A stretch of 64,000 nt of DNA from Streptomyces sp. NBC_00539 (GTDB lineage: Bacteria; Actinomycetota; Actinomycetes; Streptomycetales; Streptomycetaceae). The translations under genes were made by a program, and so were the position numbers. Of the stretch, positions 55,260 to 64,000 are shown piece by piece. Location of the stretch: assembly GCF_036346105.1 (NCBI RefSeq), contig NZ_CP107811.1:1612001-1676000 (forward strand), given 5' to 3'. The notes below the pieces were generated by a model. It did not search any database. It saw nothing but the letters and a program-made list of their open reading frames with translations, and was not told the DNA's origin. Position 1 is the stretch's first letter, and each line of letters begins with the position of its first letter.

Positions 55260-56423
55260 TCAGGCGACGAAGCCGATCCGGCCCGCCACCGTCCGCGCAC
55301 CCTCGCGGTGGATCGGTATCCCGCCACCCGTGAGGGCCGCGCCGGAGCCGCCGCGGCGGTTGGCGACGATCTCGGCGGCGATGGACAGCGCGGTCTCCTC
55401 CGGGGAGCGGGCGCCGAGGTCCAGGCCGATCGGCGAGCGGAGCCGCGCGAGTTCCAGTTCGGACACGCCCGCCTCGCGCAGGCGCTCGTTGCGGTCCTCG
55501 TGGGTGCGGCGCGAGCCCATGGCGCCGACGTACGCGACGGGAAGTCTGAGGGCCGTCTCCAGCAGCGGGACGTCGAACTTGGCGTCGTGGGTGAGCACGC
55601 ACAGGACGGTCCGGGAGTCGATGGTCCCGCCGTCGACCTGGGCCTCCAGGTAGCGGTGCGGCCAGTCGACCACGACCTCGTCCGCCTCGGGGAAACGGTT
55701 CTTCGTGGTGAACACCGGCCGGGCGTCGCACAGGGTCACGTGGTAGCCGAGGAACTTGCCGATCCGCACGAGGGCGGACGCGAAGTCGATGGCGCCGAAG
55801 ACGATCATCCGCGGAGGCGGGACGCTGGACTCGACGAGCACCTTGAGCGGCTCTCCGCAGAGCCGGCCGTCGGCGCCGATCTCCAGCACGCCGGTCCTCC
55901 CGGCGTCCAGCATGGCGCGGGCTTCCTCGGCGACGGTGCGGTCCAGCTCGGGGTGCGCGCCGAGGCCGCCTTCGTACGAGCCGTCGCCGCGGACTGCCAC
56001 CACCCGGCCCATCAGCTCCGCCGGGCCCTCGGCGACCCGGGCGACCGCCGCCGTCTCCCCGCGGGCGGCGGCGGCCAGCGCGGCCGCGAGCACCGTCCGT
56101 ACGGGAGAGCCCGGGAGAACCGGGGTGACGAGGATGTCGATGACTCCGCCGCAGGTCAGACCCACGGCGTAGGCGTCGTCTTCGCTGTAGCCGAAGCGTT
56201 CGGTGACGCTCTCGCCGTCCTCCAGGGACTGCCGGCACAGCTCGTACACCGCGCCCTCCACGCATCCACCGGACACCGAGCCGATCACCGTTCCCTCGCC
56301 GTCGACGGCGAGGGCGGCCCCGGGCTGCCGGGGAGCGCTGCCGCCGACCGCCACGACCGTGGCGACGGCGAAAGCACGACCCTGCTCGACCCACCGGTTG
56401 AGTTCTTCGGCGATGTCCAGCAT
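55260..56423 (-). CDS. xdhC: XdhC/CoxI family molybdenum hydroxylase maturation factor
   Basis: A 387-residue protein of the XdhC/CoxI family, which binds and sulfurates molybdenum cofactor and delivers it to xanthine dehydrogenase. The N-terminal domain has VATVVAVGGSAPRQPGAALAV, VIGSVSGGCVEGAVYEL and VGLTCGGVIDILV with the conserved Cys residues. A C-terminal Rossmann domain follows (MIVFGAIDFASALVRIGKFLGYHVTLCDARPVF, about residue 205) and ends YVGAMGSRRTHEDR. It lies 72 bp downstream of the purine permease on the same strand and completes the purine locus. Confidence 0.93.
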   Translation of the reverse strand: MLDIAEELNRWVEQGRAFAVATVVAVGGSAPRQPGAALAVDGEGTVIGSVSGGCVEGAVYELCRQSLEDGESVTERFGYSEDDAYAVGLTCGGVIDILVTPVLPGSPVRTVLAAALAAAARGETAAVARVAEGPAELMGRVVAVRGDGSYEGGLGAHPELDRTVAEEARAMLDAGRTGVLEIGADGRLCGEPLKVLVESSVPPPRMIVFGAIDFASALVRIGKFLGYHVTLCDARPVFTTKNRFPEADEVVVDWPHRYLEAQVDGGTIDSRTVLCVLTHDAKFDVPLLETALRLPVAYVGAMGSRRTHEDRNERLREAGVSELELARLRSPIGLDLGARSPEETALSIAAEIVANRRGGSGAALTGGGIPIHREGARTVAGRIGFVA

Positions 56424-56495
56424 GTTCGGCCTCCTCGGAGGGGTTCGGTTCCAGTATCGGATGCGTGGAGGGTCAGGTGCCGCTCACGCGCGCCG

Positions 56496-57959
56496 CTACT
56501 TCACGCCCAGCCAGCCCTCGATCGGGTGGAGCGAGAAGAAGACGATGAAGATGACGGTGAGCGCCCACATGAACGCACCGATCTCGCGCGCCTTGCCCTG
56601 CGCGACCTTGATGGCCACGTAGGAGATCACACCGGCGGCGACACCGGCCGTGATCGAGTAGGTGAACGGCATGAGCACCACGGTCAGGAAGACCGGAATG
56701 GCGGTCGAGCTGTCGGCCCAGTCCACGTGGCGGGCGTTCTGCATCATCATCGCGCCGATGACGACCAGGGCCGCGGAGGCGACCTCACCCGGGACGATCT
56801 GGGTGATCGGGGTGAAGAAGAGGCAGGCGGCGAAGAAGAGGCCGGTCACGACGGAGGCGAGACCCGTACGGGCCCCCTCGCCGACACCGGTCGCCGACTC
56901 GACGAACACGGTCTGGCCGGAGCCGCCCGCGATGCCGCCGATGGCGCCACCGGCACCGTCGATGAACAGCGCCTTGGACAGGCCCGGCATGCGGCCCTGG
57001 TCGTCGGCGAGCTTGGCCTCGGTGCCGACGCCGATGATGGTGGCCATCGCGTCGAAGAAGCCGGCGAGGACGAGGGTGAAGACGATCATGCCGACCGTCA
57101 TGACGCCGACGTCGCCCCAGCCACCGAACTCGACCTTGCCGAAGAGCGAGAAGTCGGGCATGGAGACCGCGGAGCCCGAGAGCTCGGGCGCGCCGTTCTT
57201 CCAGGCCTTCGGGTCGACGTTCGCGACGGCGTTGATGATCGCCGCGACGACGGTTCCGCCGACGATGCCGATCAGGATGGCACCGCGGATCTTGCGGGCC
57301 TGGAGCATGAAGATGGCCAGCAGGGTCAGGCAGAAGACGAAGACGGGCCACCCGGAGAGCTGACCGGCGGCGCCGAGGGTGACGGGCGGGGCGAACTCCG
57401 CGCCGTTTCCGACGAAGCCGGCCTTGTAGAGGCCGATCAGGGCCACGAACAGGCCGATGCCCATCGTGATGCCGTGCTTGAGCGCGAGCGGGATCGCGTT
57501 CATGATCATCTCTCGGAGGCCGGTGACGACCAGGAGACAGATCACGACGCCGTACATCACGCACATGCCCATGGCCTGCGGCCAGGTCATCTGCGGAGCG
57601 ACCTGCGAGGACAGCACGCCCGAGACCGACAGGCCGGCCGCGAGGGCGAGCGGCACCTTGCCGACGAAGCCCATGAGGAGCGTCGTCAGGGCGGCGGCGA
57701 AGGCCGTGGCCGTGATCAGCGCCTTCTGGCTCATGGTGTCTCCGGCGGCGTCCTTGCCGGAGAGGATCAGCGGGTTGAGCAGGAGGATGTACGCCATGGC
57801 CATGAAGGTCGTGACGCCGCCACGAATCTCATTGCCGACGTTGGACCCTCTGTGGGTTATGTGAAAGTACCGGTCGAGCCAAGAACGCCCGGCGGGGGTA
57901 CGAGTGCCGTCGCCGGCCTCTTCCGCGGTGGTCTTGGGCTCCACAGACGACTGGGTCAT
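56496..57959 (-). CDS. NCS2-family purine permease (AzgA/PbuG-like)
   Basis: A 487-residue membrane transporter of the nucleobase-cation symporter 2 superfamily, AzgA-like branch, which takes up hypoxanthine, guanine or adenine. The N-terminal ITHRGSNVGNEIRGGVTTFMAMAYILLLNPLIL signature is diagnostic. The GLRE and ALKHGITMGIGLFVALIG segments and many Ala/Gly/Val-rich membrane spans (about 12-14) follow, with DAMATIIGVGTEAKLAD in the middle. A 323 bp gap separates it from the xanthine dehydrogenase genes, so it probably has its own promoter. It likely supplies substrate for the dehydrogenase. Confidence 0.94.
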   Translation of the reverse strand: MTQSSVEPKTTAEEAGDGTRTPAGRSWLDRYFHITHRGSNVGNEIRGGVTTFMAMAYILLLNPLILSGKDAAGDTMSQKALITATAFAAALTTLLMGFVGKVPLALAAGLSVSGVLSSQVAPQMTWPQAMGMCVMYGVVICLLVVTGLREMIMNAIPLALKHGITMGIGLFVALIGLYKAGFVGNGAEFAPPVTLGAAGQLSGWPVFVFCLTLLAIFMLQARKIRGAILIGIVGGTVVAAIINAVANVDPKAWKNGAPELSGSAVSMPDFSLFGKVEFGGWGDVGVMTVGMIVFTLVLAGFFDAMATIIGVGTEAKLADDQGRMPGLSKALFIDGAGGAIGGIAGGSGQTVFVESATGVGEGARTGLASVVTGLFFAACLFFTPITQIVPGEVASAALVVIGAMMMQNARHVDWADSSTAIPVFLTVVLMPFTYSITAGVAAGVISYVAIKVAQGKAREIGAFMWALTVIFIVFFSLHPIEGWLGVK

Positions 57960-58282
57960 GGTGCCTAACTCCCAAGGTTCATAGGGGCACCCGCATGGGG
58001 ATTGAAGATCGCGGGATTTGGGATGGTGCGTTTGGCTGCACGACCCGGGGTGACGGCCCGAGGCGACGCGATGGTTACTGGGGTGATGCGGGGTACTGCG
58101 GTACTGCGGGGTACTGCATGGGGGGGTGCCGGTGGGACGGGCCGCGAGCGGTGCGGTCGGTCCCGTGTGTTCCGGACTTCGTACTCCGGGCGGTGCGGCT
58201 GGAAGTGTGACGTTCCCGTGTCACACCGCCCGGAGGATCCGTGGGGGTCGGTCCGGGGCCTCGCGGCCCGGACCACGCCGTC
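57960..58282. promoter_or_regulatory. Gap upstream of the purine permease: repeats, inverted repeat, terminator
   Basis: This 323 bp stretch has no credible gene. It holds three copies of GGTACTGC (58092-58099, 58100-58107, 58110-58117). An inverted repeat GTGTGAC (58205-58211) / GTCACAC (58220-58226) could be an operator of the permease. A terminator hairpin for the dehydrogenase operon is annotated separately. Confidence 0.45.
58250..58274 (-). terminator. Terminator of the xanthine dehydrogenase operon
   Basis: GGTCCGGG (58250-58257) pairs with CCCGGACC (58267-58274); after a one-base bulge CC pairs with GG, closing a TCGC tetraloop. It lies 9 bp past the stop of the molybdenum subunit gene on the minus strand. 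Confidence 0.75.
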
Positions 58283-60688
58283 CTAGAGGGTGCCGGTGAG
58301 GGCCTCCGGACGGATCGGCGTCTTGTTGAGCTCCAGTCCCGTCGCCTGCCGGATCGCGGCGAGGACGGCGGGAGTGGACGACAGGGTGGGAGCCTCGCCC
58401 ATGCCCCGGAGGCCGTACGGCGCGTTCGGGTCGGCGAGCTCCAGGACGTCGACCGGGAGGGTCGGCGTGTCGAGGATGGTCGGGATCAGGTAGTCCGTGA
58501 AGGAGGGGTTGCGCACCTTCGCGGTCTTCGGGTCGACGATGATCTCCTCCATGATCGCTACGCCCAGCCCCTGGATGGTTCCACCCTGGATCTGGCCGAC
58601 CACGGAGAGCATGTTCAGCGCCTTGCCCACGTCCTGGGCGGTGGCGAGCTCGACGACCTTGACGAGGCCGAGCTCGGTGTCCACCTCCACCACCGCGCGG
58701 TGCGCGGCGAAGGTGTACTGGACGTGGCCGTTGCCCTGACCGGTCTTGAGGTCGAAGGGCACGGTCGGCCGGTGCCGGAACTCCAGCTCCAAGTCGATCG
58801 CGTCCTCGCCCTCCAGGACCTCGGCGATGTCCGCGAGGACCTCGCCGCCGTCGGTCACGACCTTGCCGCCCTCCAGGAGCAGCTCGGCGGTCGCCCACGC
58901 CGGGTGGTAGGACCCGTTCTTGCGGCGGCCGATCTCCAGGACGGCCTCGCGCACGGCCTCGCAGGTGTTCTTCACCGCGCCACCGGTCATGTACGTCTGC
59001 CGCGAGGCGGACGTCGAACCGGCGGAGCCGACCTGAGTGTCGGCCGGGTGGATGGTGACCTGCGTGACGCCCAGCTCGGTACGGGCGATCTGCGCGTGGA
59101 CGGTGACACCGCCCTGGCCGACCTCCGCCATGGCCGTGTGGACCATCGCGACGGGCTCGCCGTTGATGACCTCCAGCCGCACGCGGGCGGTGGAGTAGTC
59201 GTCGAAGCCCTCGGAGAAGCCGACGTTCTTGATCCCGACGGCGTAGCCGACGCCGCGTACGACGCCCTCGCCGTGGGTGGTGTTCGACAGGCCGCCGGGC
59301 AGCGCGCGGACGTCCGCGCCCTCGCCGGCCGTCTCCCACTGGCGCTCGGGCGGCAGCGGGCGGGCCTTGACCCGGCGCAGCAGCTCGGCGACGGGGGCCG
59401 GGGAGTCCACGACCTGGCCCGTGGGCATGACCGCGCCCATCTCCATGGCGTTGAGCCGGCGGAACTCGACCGGGTCCATGCCCAGCTTCGCCGCGAGCTT
59501 GTCCATCTGGGCCTCGTAGGCGAAGCAGGCCTGGACGGCGCCGAAGCCGCGCATCGCGCCGCAGGGCGGGTTGTTCGTGTAGAGGGCGATCGCCTCGATG
59601 TCCACGTCGTCGATGACGTACGGGCCGGCCGACAGCGAGGAGGCGTTGCCCACGACCGCCGGGGAAGCGGACGCGTACGCGCCGCCGTCCAGGACGATCC
59701 TGCACTTCATGTGCGTGAGCTTGCCGTCCTTGGTGGCGCCGTGCTCGTAGTGCAGCTTCGCCGGGTGGCGGTGCACGTGGCCGAAGAAGGACTCGAAGCG
59801 GTTGTAGACGATCTTGACCGGCTTGTTGGTGGCCAGGGCCAGCAGGCAGGCGTGGATCTGCATCGAGATGTCCTCGCGGCCGCCGAAGGCGCCGCCGACG
59901 CCGGAGAGCGTCATGCGGACCTTCTCCTCGGGCAGCCCGAGGACCGGGGCGATCTGCCGCAGGTCCGAGTGCAGCCACTGGGTGGCGACGTAGAGGTCGA
60001 CGCCCCCGTCCTCGGCGGGTACGGCGAGGCCGGACTCGGGGCCGAGGAAGGCCTGGTCCTGCATGCCGAAGGTGTACTCGCCCTCGACGATGACGTCGGC
60101 GCGCTTGCGGGCCTCTTCCACGTCGCCGCGGACGATCGGCTGGCGGTGCACGATGTTCGGGTGCGGGACGTGACCGGCGTGGTGGTCGTCGCGGCCCTCG
60201 TGGATCAGCGGCGCGCCCTCGGCGAGGGCGGAGGCCTCGTCCGTGACGAGCGGCAGCTCACGGTAGTCGATCTTGATCTTGGCGGCGGCCCGGCGGGCGG
60301 TCTCCGGGTGGTCGGCCGCGACGAGGGCGACCGGCTCACCGTGGTGACGCACCCGGCCGTCGGCCAGGACCGGGGTGTCCTTGATCTCCAGGCCGTAGTT
60401 CTTCACCTCGGCCGGCAGGTCGTCGTAGGTCAGCACCGAGTAGACGCCGGGCATGGCGAGCGCCTCGGAGATGTCGATCGAGACGATCTCGGCGTGGGCG
60501 ACGGTGCTGCGCAGGGTCTGGCCCCACAGCATGTCCTCGTGCCACATGTCCGAGGAGTACGCGAACTCGCCGGTGACCTTGAGGGTGCCGTCCGGGCGCA
60601 GCGTGGACTCGCCGATGCCGCCCTTGTGGTGCTTCTGGGTGACGTTGGTCGGCGTACCCGCCGGGACCGTACGCGTGTGCTGCGCCAT
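58283..60688 (-). CDS. Xanthine dehydrogenase molybdopterin-binding subunit
   Basis: The 801-residue large subunit of a three-subunit xanthine dehydrogenase, which hydroxylates hypoxanthine and xanthine to urate. The ATG at 60686-60688 (MAQHTRTVPAG) follows the 2Fe-2S gene by only 2 bp. Motifs of the molybdenum hydroxylase family in order: IGESTLRPDGTLKVTGEF at the N-terminus, HHGEPVALVAADH, DQAFLGPESGLA, SGVGGAFGGRED, NPPCGAMRGFGAVQ, AEVGQGGVTVHAQIA and, near the C-terminus, GLRGMGEAPTLSSTPAVLAAI with the catalytic Glu. All cofactor motifs are intact. It is the third gene of the operon; a terminator follows. Confidence 0.94.
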   Translation of the reverse strand: MAQHTRTVPAGTPTNVTQKHHKGGIGESTLRPDGTLKVTGEFAYSSDMWHEDMLWGQTLRSTVAHAEIVSIDISEALAMPGVYSVLTYDDLPAEVKNYGLEIKDTPVLADGRVRHHGEPVALVAADHPETARRAAAKIKIDYRELPLVTDEASALAEGAPLIHEGRDDHHAGHVPHPNIVHRQPIVRGDVEEARKRADVIVEGEYTFGMQDQAFLGPESGLAVPAEDGGVDLYVATQWLHSDLRQIAPVLGLPEEKVRMTLSGVGGAFGGREDISMQIHACLLALATNKPVKIVYNRFESFFGHVHRHPAKLHYEHGATKDGKLTHMKCRIVLDGGAYASASPAVVGNASSLSAGPYVIDDVDIEAIALYTNNPPCGAMRGFGAVQACFAYEAQMDKLAAKLGMDPVEFRRLNAMEMGAVMPTGQVVDSPAPVAELLRRVKARPLPPERQWETAGEGADVRALPGGLSNTTHGEGVVRGVGYAVGIKNVGFSEGFDDYSTARVRLEVINGEPVAMVHTAMAEVGQGGVTVHAQIARTELGVTQVTIHPADTQVGSAGSTSASRQTYMTGGAVKNTCEAVREAVLEIGRRKNGSYHPAWATAELLLEGGKVVTDGGEVLADIAEVLEGEDAIDLELEFRHRPTVPFDLKTGQGNGHVQYTFAAHRAVVEVDTELGLVKVVELATAQDVGKALNMLSVVGQIQGGTIQGLGVAIMEEIIVDPKTAKVRNPSFTDYLIPTILDTPTLPVDVLELADPNAPYGLRGMGEAPTLSSTPAVLAAIRQATGLELNKTPIRPEALTGTL

Positions 60689-60690
60689 GG

Positions 60691-61299
60691 TCAGACCGCC
60701 TCTCCCTGACGGGCGGCCGCCAGGCGGACCGCGTCGAGGATCTTCTCGTAGCCCGTGCAGCGGCAGAGGTTGCCGGACAGGGCCTCGCGGATGTCCTGGT
60801 CGGACGGCGAGCTGTTCTGCTCCAGCAGCGCGTCGGCCTGCACCAGCAGACCCGGGGTGCAGAAGCCGCACTGCACGGCGCCCGCGTCGATGAACGCCTG
60901 CTGGACGGTGGAGAGCTCCGCGCCCTCGCCGGTCCGGGAGTCGGCGCCCTTGGCGGACCACTGCCTGGCCTCGTCCAGGGTGACGCCGCCCTTGCCGCCG
61001 CAAGCGCCGCCGGTGCCGCAGCCACCACCGTGGCCGTGCGCCTCGCGCTGCTTGGCGAACTCCGCCAGGCCTTCGACGGTCACGACGTCGCGGCCCTCGA
61101 CCTGGCCGGCGGCCACCAGACACGAACAGACCGGCACGCCGTCCAGACGGACGGTGCAGGAACCGCACTCGCCCTGCTCACAGGCGTTCTTCGAACCGGG
61201 CAGGCCCAGGCGCTCGCGCAGGACGTACAGGAGGGACTCGCCTTCCCAGACGTCGTCCGCTTCCTGCTGCCGGCCGTTGACCGTGAAATTGACGCGCAT
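60691..61299 (-). CDS. Xanthine dehydrogenase [2Fe-2S] subunit
   Basis: A 202-residue electron-transfer subunit with two [2Fe-2S] clusters. The plant-type cluster motif is ACEQGECGSCTVRLDGVPVC (about residues 39-58). The second, helical cluster domain has QCGFCTPGLLVQADALL and LCRCTGYEKILDAV. Between them is an extra Gly/His/Cys-rich insert (HGHGGGCGTGGACGGKGG, about residues 90-107) that most family members lack; its cysteines could bind metal or simply form a linker. Genes for the FAD and Mo subunits lie 2 bp upstream and downstream. Confidence 0.94.
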   Translation of the reverse strand: MRVNFTVNGRQQEADDVWEGESLLYVLRERLGLPGSKNACEQGECGSCTVRLDGVPVCSCLVAAGQVEGRDVVTVEGLAEFAKQREAHGHGGGCGTGGACGGKGGVTLDEARQWSAKGADSRTGEGAELSTVQQAFIDAGAVQCGFCTPGLLVQADALLEQNSSPSDQDIREALSGNLCRCTGYEKILDAVRLAAARQGEAV

Positions 61300-61301
61300 G
61301 A

Positions 61302-62198
61302 TTACGCAGCCCCTTCGAGCGAGCGGCCGTTGCCGGATCCGCGGTACTGCTCCCAGGTCCAGACGAGCTGGCGGCGAGCCATGATGCCGACCGCGTGGCG
61401 GCGGTACTTCGCCGTGCCGCGGACGTCGTCGATCGGGTTGGCCGCGCCGGAGGCCAGGTCACCGAACTGCTTGGCGATCGACGGCGTGATGACCTTGCGC
61501 GACTCCCAGAAGCCGCCCTCTTCGAGCGCTGCGTTCAAGAACTCCTCGGCGGTCTTCGCCCGGATCGGGGTCGGCGCGGCCGATCCGATTCCGGTACGGA
61601 CCGTGCGGGTCCCGGGGTGCAGGGCCAGGCCGAAGGCGCAGACGGCGATGACCATCGCGTTGCGGGAGCCGACTTTGGAGTACTGCTGGGGGCCGTCCGC
61701 CTTCTTGATGTGCACGGTCTTGATGAGCTCGTCGGCGGCCAGCGCGTTGCGCTTGACGCCGGTGTAGAAGGCGTCGATCGGGATCAGACGGGAGCCGCGT
61801 ACGGATTCCACCTCGACCTCCACGCCGGCCGCGAGCAGCGCGGGGTGGGCGTCACCGGCCGGCGAAGCGGTACCGAGGTTGCCGCCGACACCTCCGCGGT
61901 TGCGGATCTGCGGGGACGCGACCGTGTGCGAGGCGAGCGCGAGGCCGGGCAGCTCCGCACGGAGGTTCTCCATGATCTGGGTGTACGTGACCGATGCGCC
62001 CAGGCGCACCACGTCCTCGCCGACTTCCCACTCGCGCAGCACGGCGATGCGGTTCAGGTCGAGGAGGTGCTCCGGTCGGCGGTGGTCGAAGTTGATCTCG
62101 ACCATCACGTCGGTACCACCTGCGATCGGCACAGCGGTGGGGAACTCGGCCTTGGCGGCGAGCGCCTCCTCCCAGCTGGCGGGGCGAAGGAAGTCCAT
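61302..62198 (-). CDS. Xanthine dehydrogenase FAD-binding subunit
   Basis: A 298-residue FAD-binding subunit that passes electrons from the Fe-S clusters to NAD+. Family motifs are PIAGGTDVMVEINFDHRRPEHLLDLNRI (FAD pyrophosphate loop, about residues 24-50), SPQIRNRGGVGGNLGTASPAGDAHPALLA and YSKVGSRNAMVIAVCAFG. The ATG at 62196-62198 (MDFLRPASWEEAL) is first of the dehydrogenase operon and divergent from the PucR regulator across 253 bp. The three subunits are nearly back to back (2 bp gaps). Confidence 0.94.
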   Translation of the reverse strand: MDFLRPASWEEALAAKAEFPTAVPIAGGTDVMVEINFDHRRPEHLLDLNRIAVLREWEVGEDVVRLGASVTYTQIMENLRAELPGLALASHTVASPQIRNRGGVGGNLGTASPAGDAHPALLAAGVEVEVESVRGSRLIPIDAFYTGVKRNALAADELIKTVHIKKADGPQQYSKVGSRNAMVIAVCAFGLALHPGTRTVRTGIGSAAPTPIRAKTAEEFLNAALEEGGFWESRKVITPSIAKQFGDLASGAANPIDDVRGTAKYRRHAVGIMARRQLVWTWEQYRGSGNGRSLEGAA

Positions 62199-62348
62199 GA
62201 GCGGCTCTCTTCTTCCTCATCGTGTCGTTCACTTCAAGCCAGGTGGCCCAGAGTCCCTCGACTGGTCGTTCACGTGCCGTTAACGCGGTGTGAAGCCAGT
62301 ACACAAGCCGCGCGTCCCCCGGGTGCAGTCACCGAAACCATGAAGGAG

Positions 62349-62379
62349 TTGGCTGACGGGCTCCCTCGTCTTGTAGATT
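62349..62379 (+). promoter_or_regulatory. Possible promoter of the PucR-family regulator
   Basis: TTGGCT at 62349-62354 and TAGATT (TANNNT type) at 62374-62379 are 19 bp apart, 72 bp before the regulator start, in the most A/T-rich part of the divergent region 62199-62451. Spacing is a little long for the main sigma factor. No other feature was seen in this gap. Confidence 0.4.
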
Positions 62380-62451
62380 CGTATGAAAGGCAGGATGCGA
62401 CGACCTGCCCGTTTTCCAACGGCAACATCGAGACAGATCGGCGGCGACATC

Positions 62452-64000
62452 ATGCGGCTGCGCGCACTGCTGGAAACCGAGGCGCTGGGGCTGCGGCTGC
62501 TGGGCGGCGAGGAAGAACTCGACCGGACGGTCCGCGGGGTCATGACGACCGACCTGAGGGATCCCAGCCGATACCTCTCCGGAGGCGAACTTGTCCTGAC
62601 CGGCCTGGCATGGCGAAAGAATTCAGCCGACTCCGAGCCTTTCGTACGAATCCTCGCGAGCGCGGGGGTCGCCGGCCTCGCGGCGGGCGAGGCGGAGCTG
62701 GGGGACATCCCCGACGACCTGGTATCGGCCTGCCTGCGCAACCGGCTGCCGCTGTTCGCCGTGAACGAAGACGTCGCCTTCGCCACCATCACCGAATACG
62801 TGGTGCGGCAGGTCTCCGGAGAGCGCGCGGGGGACTTGGCGGCCGTCGTGGACCGGCACCGCCGCCTGATGACATCGGGACCCGCCGGTGGCGGCCCCGA
62901 CGTGGTGCTGGATCTGCTCACCACGGACCTCGATCTCCGGGCCTGGGTGCTCTCGCCGACCGGCCGGCAGATCGCCGGGGCGGGCGAGCCGCTGGCACCG
63001 GGCGTCTGCGCGGCGCTGGCGAGCGAGCACCTCGCGGCGGTCCGGACGGGCCGCAGGGGGCCCCACCGGATCTCGCTCCAGGGTATTACCTACTCCCTGT
63101 TCCCGATCAGAGGACACGGCCGCGGTCCGGGCGCCGTCAACCGTGACGTGCGCGAGAGCGTGCTGTCCGACTGGCTGCTGGCCGTCGAGGCCGACGCGGG
63201 CGACTGGCCCGCCGAGCGGCTCGACCTGCTCCAGGGCGTCACCCAGCTGATCGCCGTCGAGCGGGACCGGCGGGACGCGGCGCGCACCGTGCGCCGCCGG
63301 CTGGCCCAGGAAGTGCTGGAGCTGGTCCAGACGGGCGCGCCGCCCGCGGAGATCGCGGCCCGTCTGCGGGTGGCCGCGCCGGTGCTCCTGCCGGGGCTGT
63401 CCGCCGCCCCGCACTGGCAGGTCGTCGTGGCCCGGGTGGACTGGGCCGGCGGGGACATCCCGGGCGGCCCGGTGGCCCAGTCGCTGCTGGAGGAGATCCT
63501 GGTCGACCCGTCGCTCTCGGGGCCGGAGCCGTCCGACCGGATCGCGGTGGCCCATGCGGGTGACGAGGCCATCGCGCTCGTACCGCTGCCCGCGCTTCCC
63601 GGGGAGCCCGGGGAGGACAAGGGCCCCGACCGGGCGCTGCACGCCGACGAGCTGCTGACGTCCGTACGGGATCCCCTGGCGGCCGGTCTGGCCGACGACG
63701 GGCGGCTCACGCTGGGTGTCAGTGCGGCCGTGCACTCCGCCGAGGGGCTGCGCGGGGCGCTGGAGGAGGCCCGGCACGCCCGCCGGGTCGCCGCCGCCCG
63801 CCCGGGCCGGGTGTGCGCCGCCGGCCACCACGAGCTCGCCTCGCACGTCCTGCTGCTGCCCTTCGTCCCGGACGACGTCCGGCGTGCGTTCACGGCGCGG
63901 CTGCTGGACCCGCTGCGGGACTACGACCGACGCCACCGGGCCGAGCTGATCCCGACCCTGGAGGCGTTCTTGGACTGCGACGGCTCCTGGACCCGGTGCG
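62452..64000 (+). CDS. PucR-family transcriptional regulator of purine catabolism, 3' end outside window
   Basis: 516 codons are visible; the gene continues past the right edge. The N-terminus MRLRALLETEALGLRLLGGE, followed by VRGVMTTDLRDPSRYLSGGELVLTG, is the PucR ligand-sensing domain (about residues 1-125). A middle GGDEF-like domain of the CdaR type follows (about 330-460, LTLGVSAAVHSAEGLRGALEEARHAR), and the C-terminal RAELIPTLEAFLDCDGSW begins the HTH_30 DNA-binding domain, cut off by the window. PucR-type proteins activate or repress xanthine dehydrogenase genes in response to purine metabolites. Its divergent position beside the FAD subunit gene supports this. Confidence 0.93.
   Translation, partial: MRLRALLETEALGLRLLGGEEELDRTVRGVMTTDLRDPSRYLSGGELVLTGLAWRKNSADSEPFVRILASAGVAGLAAGEAELGDIPDDLVSACLRNRLPLFAVNEDVAFATITEYVVRQVSGERAGDLAAVVDRHRRLMTSGPAGGGPDVVLDLLTTDLDLRAWVLSPTGRQIAGAGEPLAPGVCAALASEHLAAVRTGRRGPHRISLQGITYSLFPIRGHGRGPGAVNRDVRESVLSDWLLAVEADAGDWPAERLDLLQGVTQLIAVERDRRDAARTVRRRLAQEVLELVQTGAPPAEIAARLRVAAPVLLPGLSAAPHWQVVVARVDWAGGDIPGGPVAQSLLEEILVDPSLSGPEPSDRIAVAHAGDEAIALVPLPALPGEPGEDKGPDRALHADELLTSVRDPLAAGLADDGRLTLGVSAAVHSAEGLRGALEEARHARRVAAARPGRVCAAGHHELASHVLLLPFVPDDVRRAFTARLLDPLRDYDRRHRAELIPTLEAFLDCDGSWTRC

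Noticed and set aside
53862-60709. Long plus-strand frames over the beta-propeller, xdhC, permease and xanthine dehydrogenase genes
   Set aside because: They are antisense to genes with unmistakable family motifs, and their protein sequences are low-complexity without known signatures.

Overview
The window is high-GC actinomycete chromosome, almost certainly Streptomyces. The evidence is very GC-rich third codon positions, frequent GTG/TTG starts, a two-domain geosmin synthase, an actinomycete AccE-type epsilon subunit, a bifunctional CobIJ, and ATGA/GTGA-coupled operons. It divides into four blocks.

(1) 1-33.4 kb, a polyketide locus. Two type I modular PKS genes lie on the minus strand. The upstream gene (6986-23380) has an N-terminal lone ACP followed by three KS-AT-DH-KR-ACP modules. 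The downstream gene (1-6951) holds a fourth such module plus KS and the start of AT of a fifth, and leaves the window on the left. All four complete AT domains carry the malonyl-type HAFH motif, so these modules should build a conjugated polyene on a starter delivered in trans to the lone ACP. Divergent from the PKS are an acetyl-CoA-carboxylase-type beta subunit, its epsilon subunit and a type II thioesterase, which fits malonyl-CoA supply and PKS editing. Next to them is a complete PQQ operon, pqqA-C-D-E-B (29572 down to 26365), an unusual partner for a type I PKS. A ferredoxin / ferredoxin reductase / P450 operon follows (30489-33370). A YAGGGGTG-like motif recurs upstream of the PKS, carboxylase and pqqA genes.

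(2) 33.4-39.8 kb, a transition zone. It has a tyrosine phosphatase and an O-methyltransferase (minus strand), then a secreted M6 metalloprotease, a PI-PLC-like phosphodiesterase and an S1-type serine protease.

(3) 40-51.2 kb, aerobic cobalamin (corrin ring) biosynthesis. cobL-cobM-cobK are on plus, cobG-cobH-cobIJ on minus, and cobN on plus behind a cobalamin riboswitch. A signal peptidase I gene sits between cobK and cobIJ. The chelatase partner subunits and later cob genes are not next to cobN.

(4) 51.2-64 kb. This block has geosmin synthase, a secreted beta-propeller protein and a purine-catabolism locus. The purine genes are xdhC, an NCS2 purine permease and the three-subunit xanthine dehydrogenase (FAD, 2Fe-2S, Mo subunits) on minus, with a divergent PucR-family regulator that runs off the right edge.

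No tRNA, rRNA, insertion sequence, integrase or CRISPR array was seen. Assignments come from reading motifs by eye; no database search was run.
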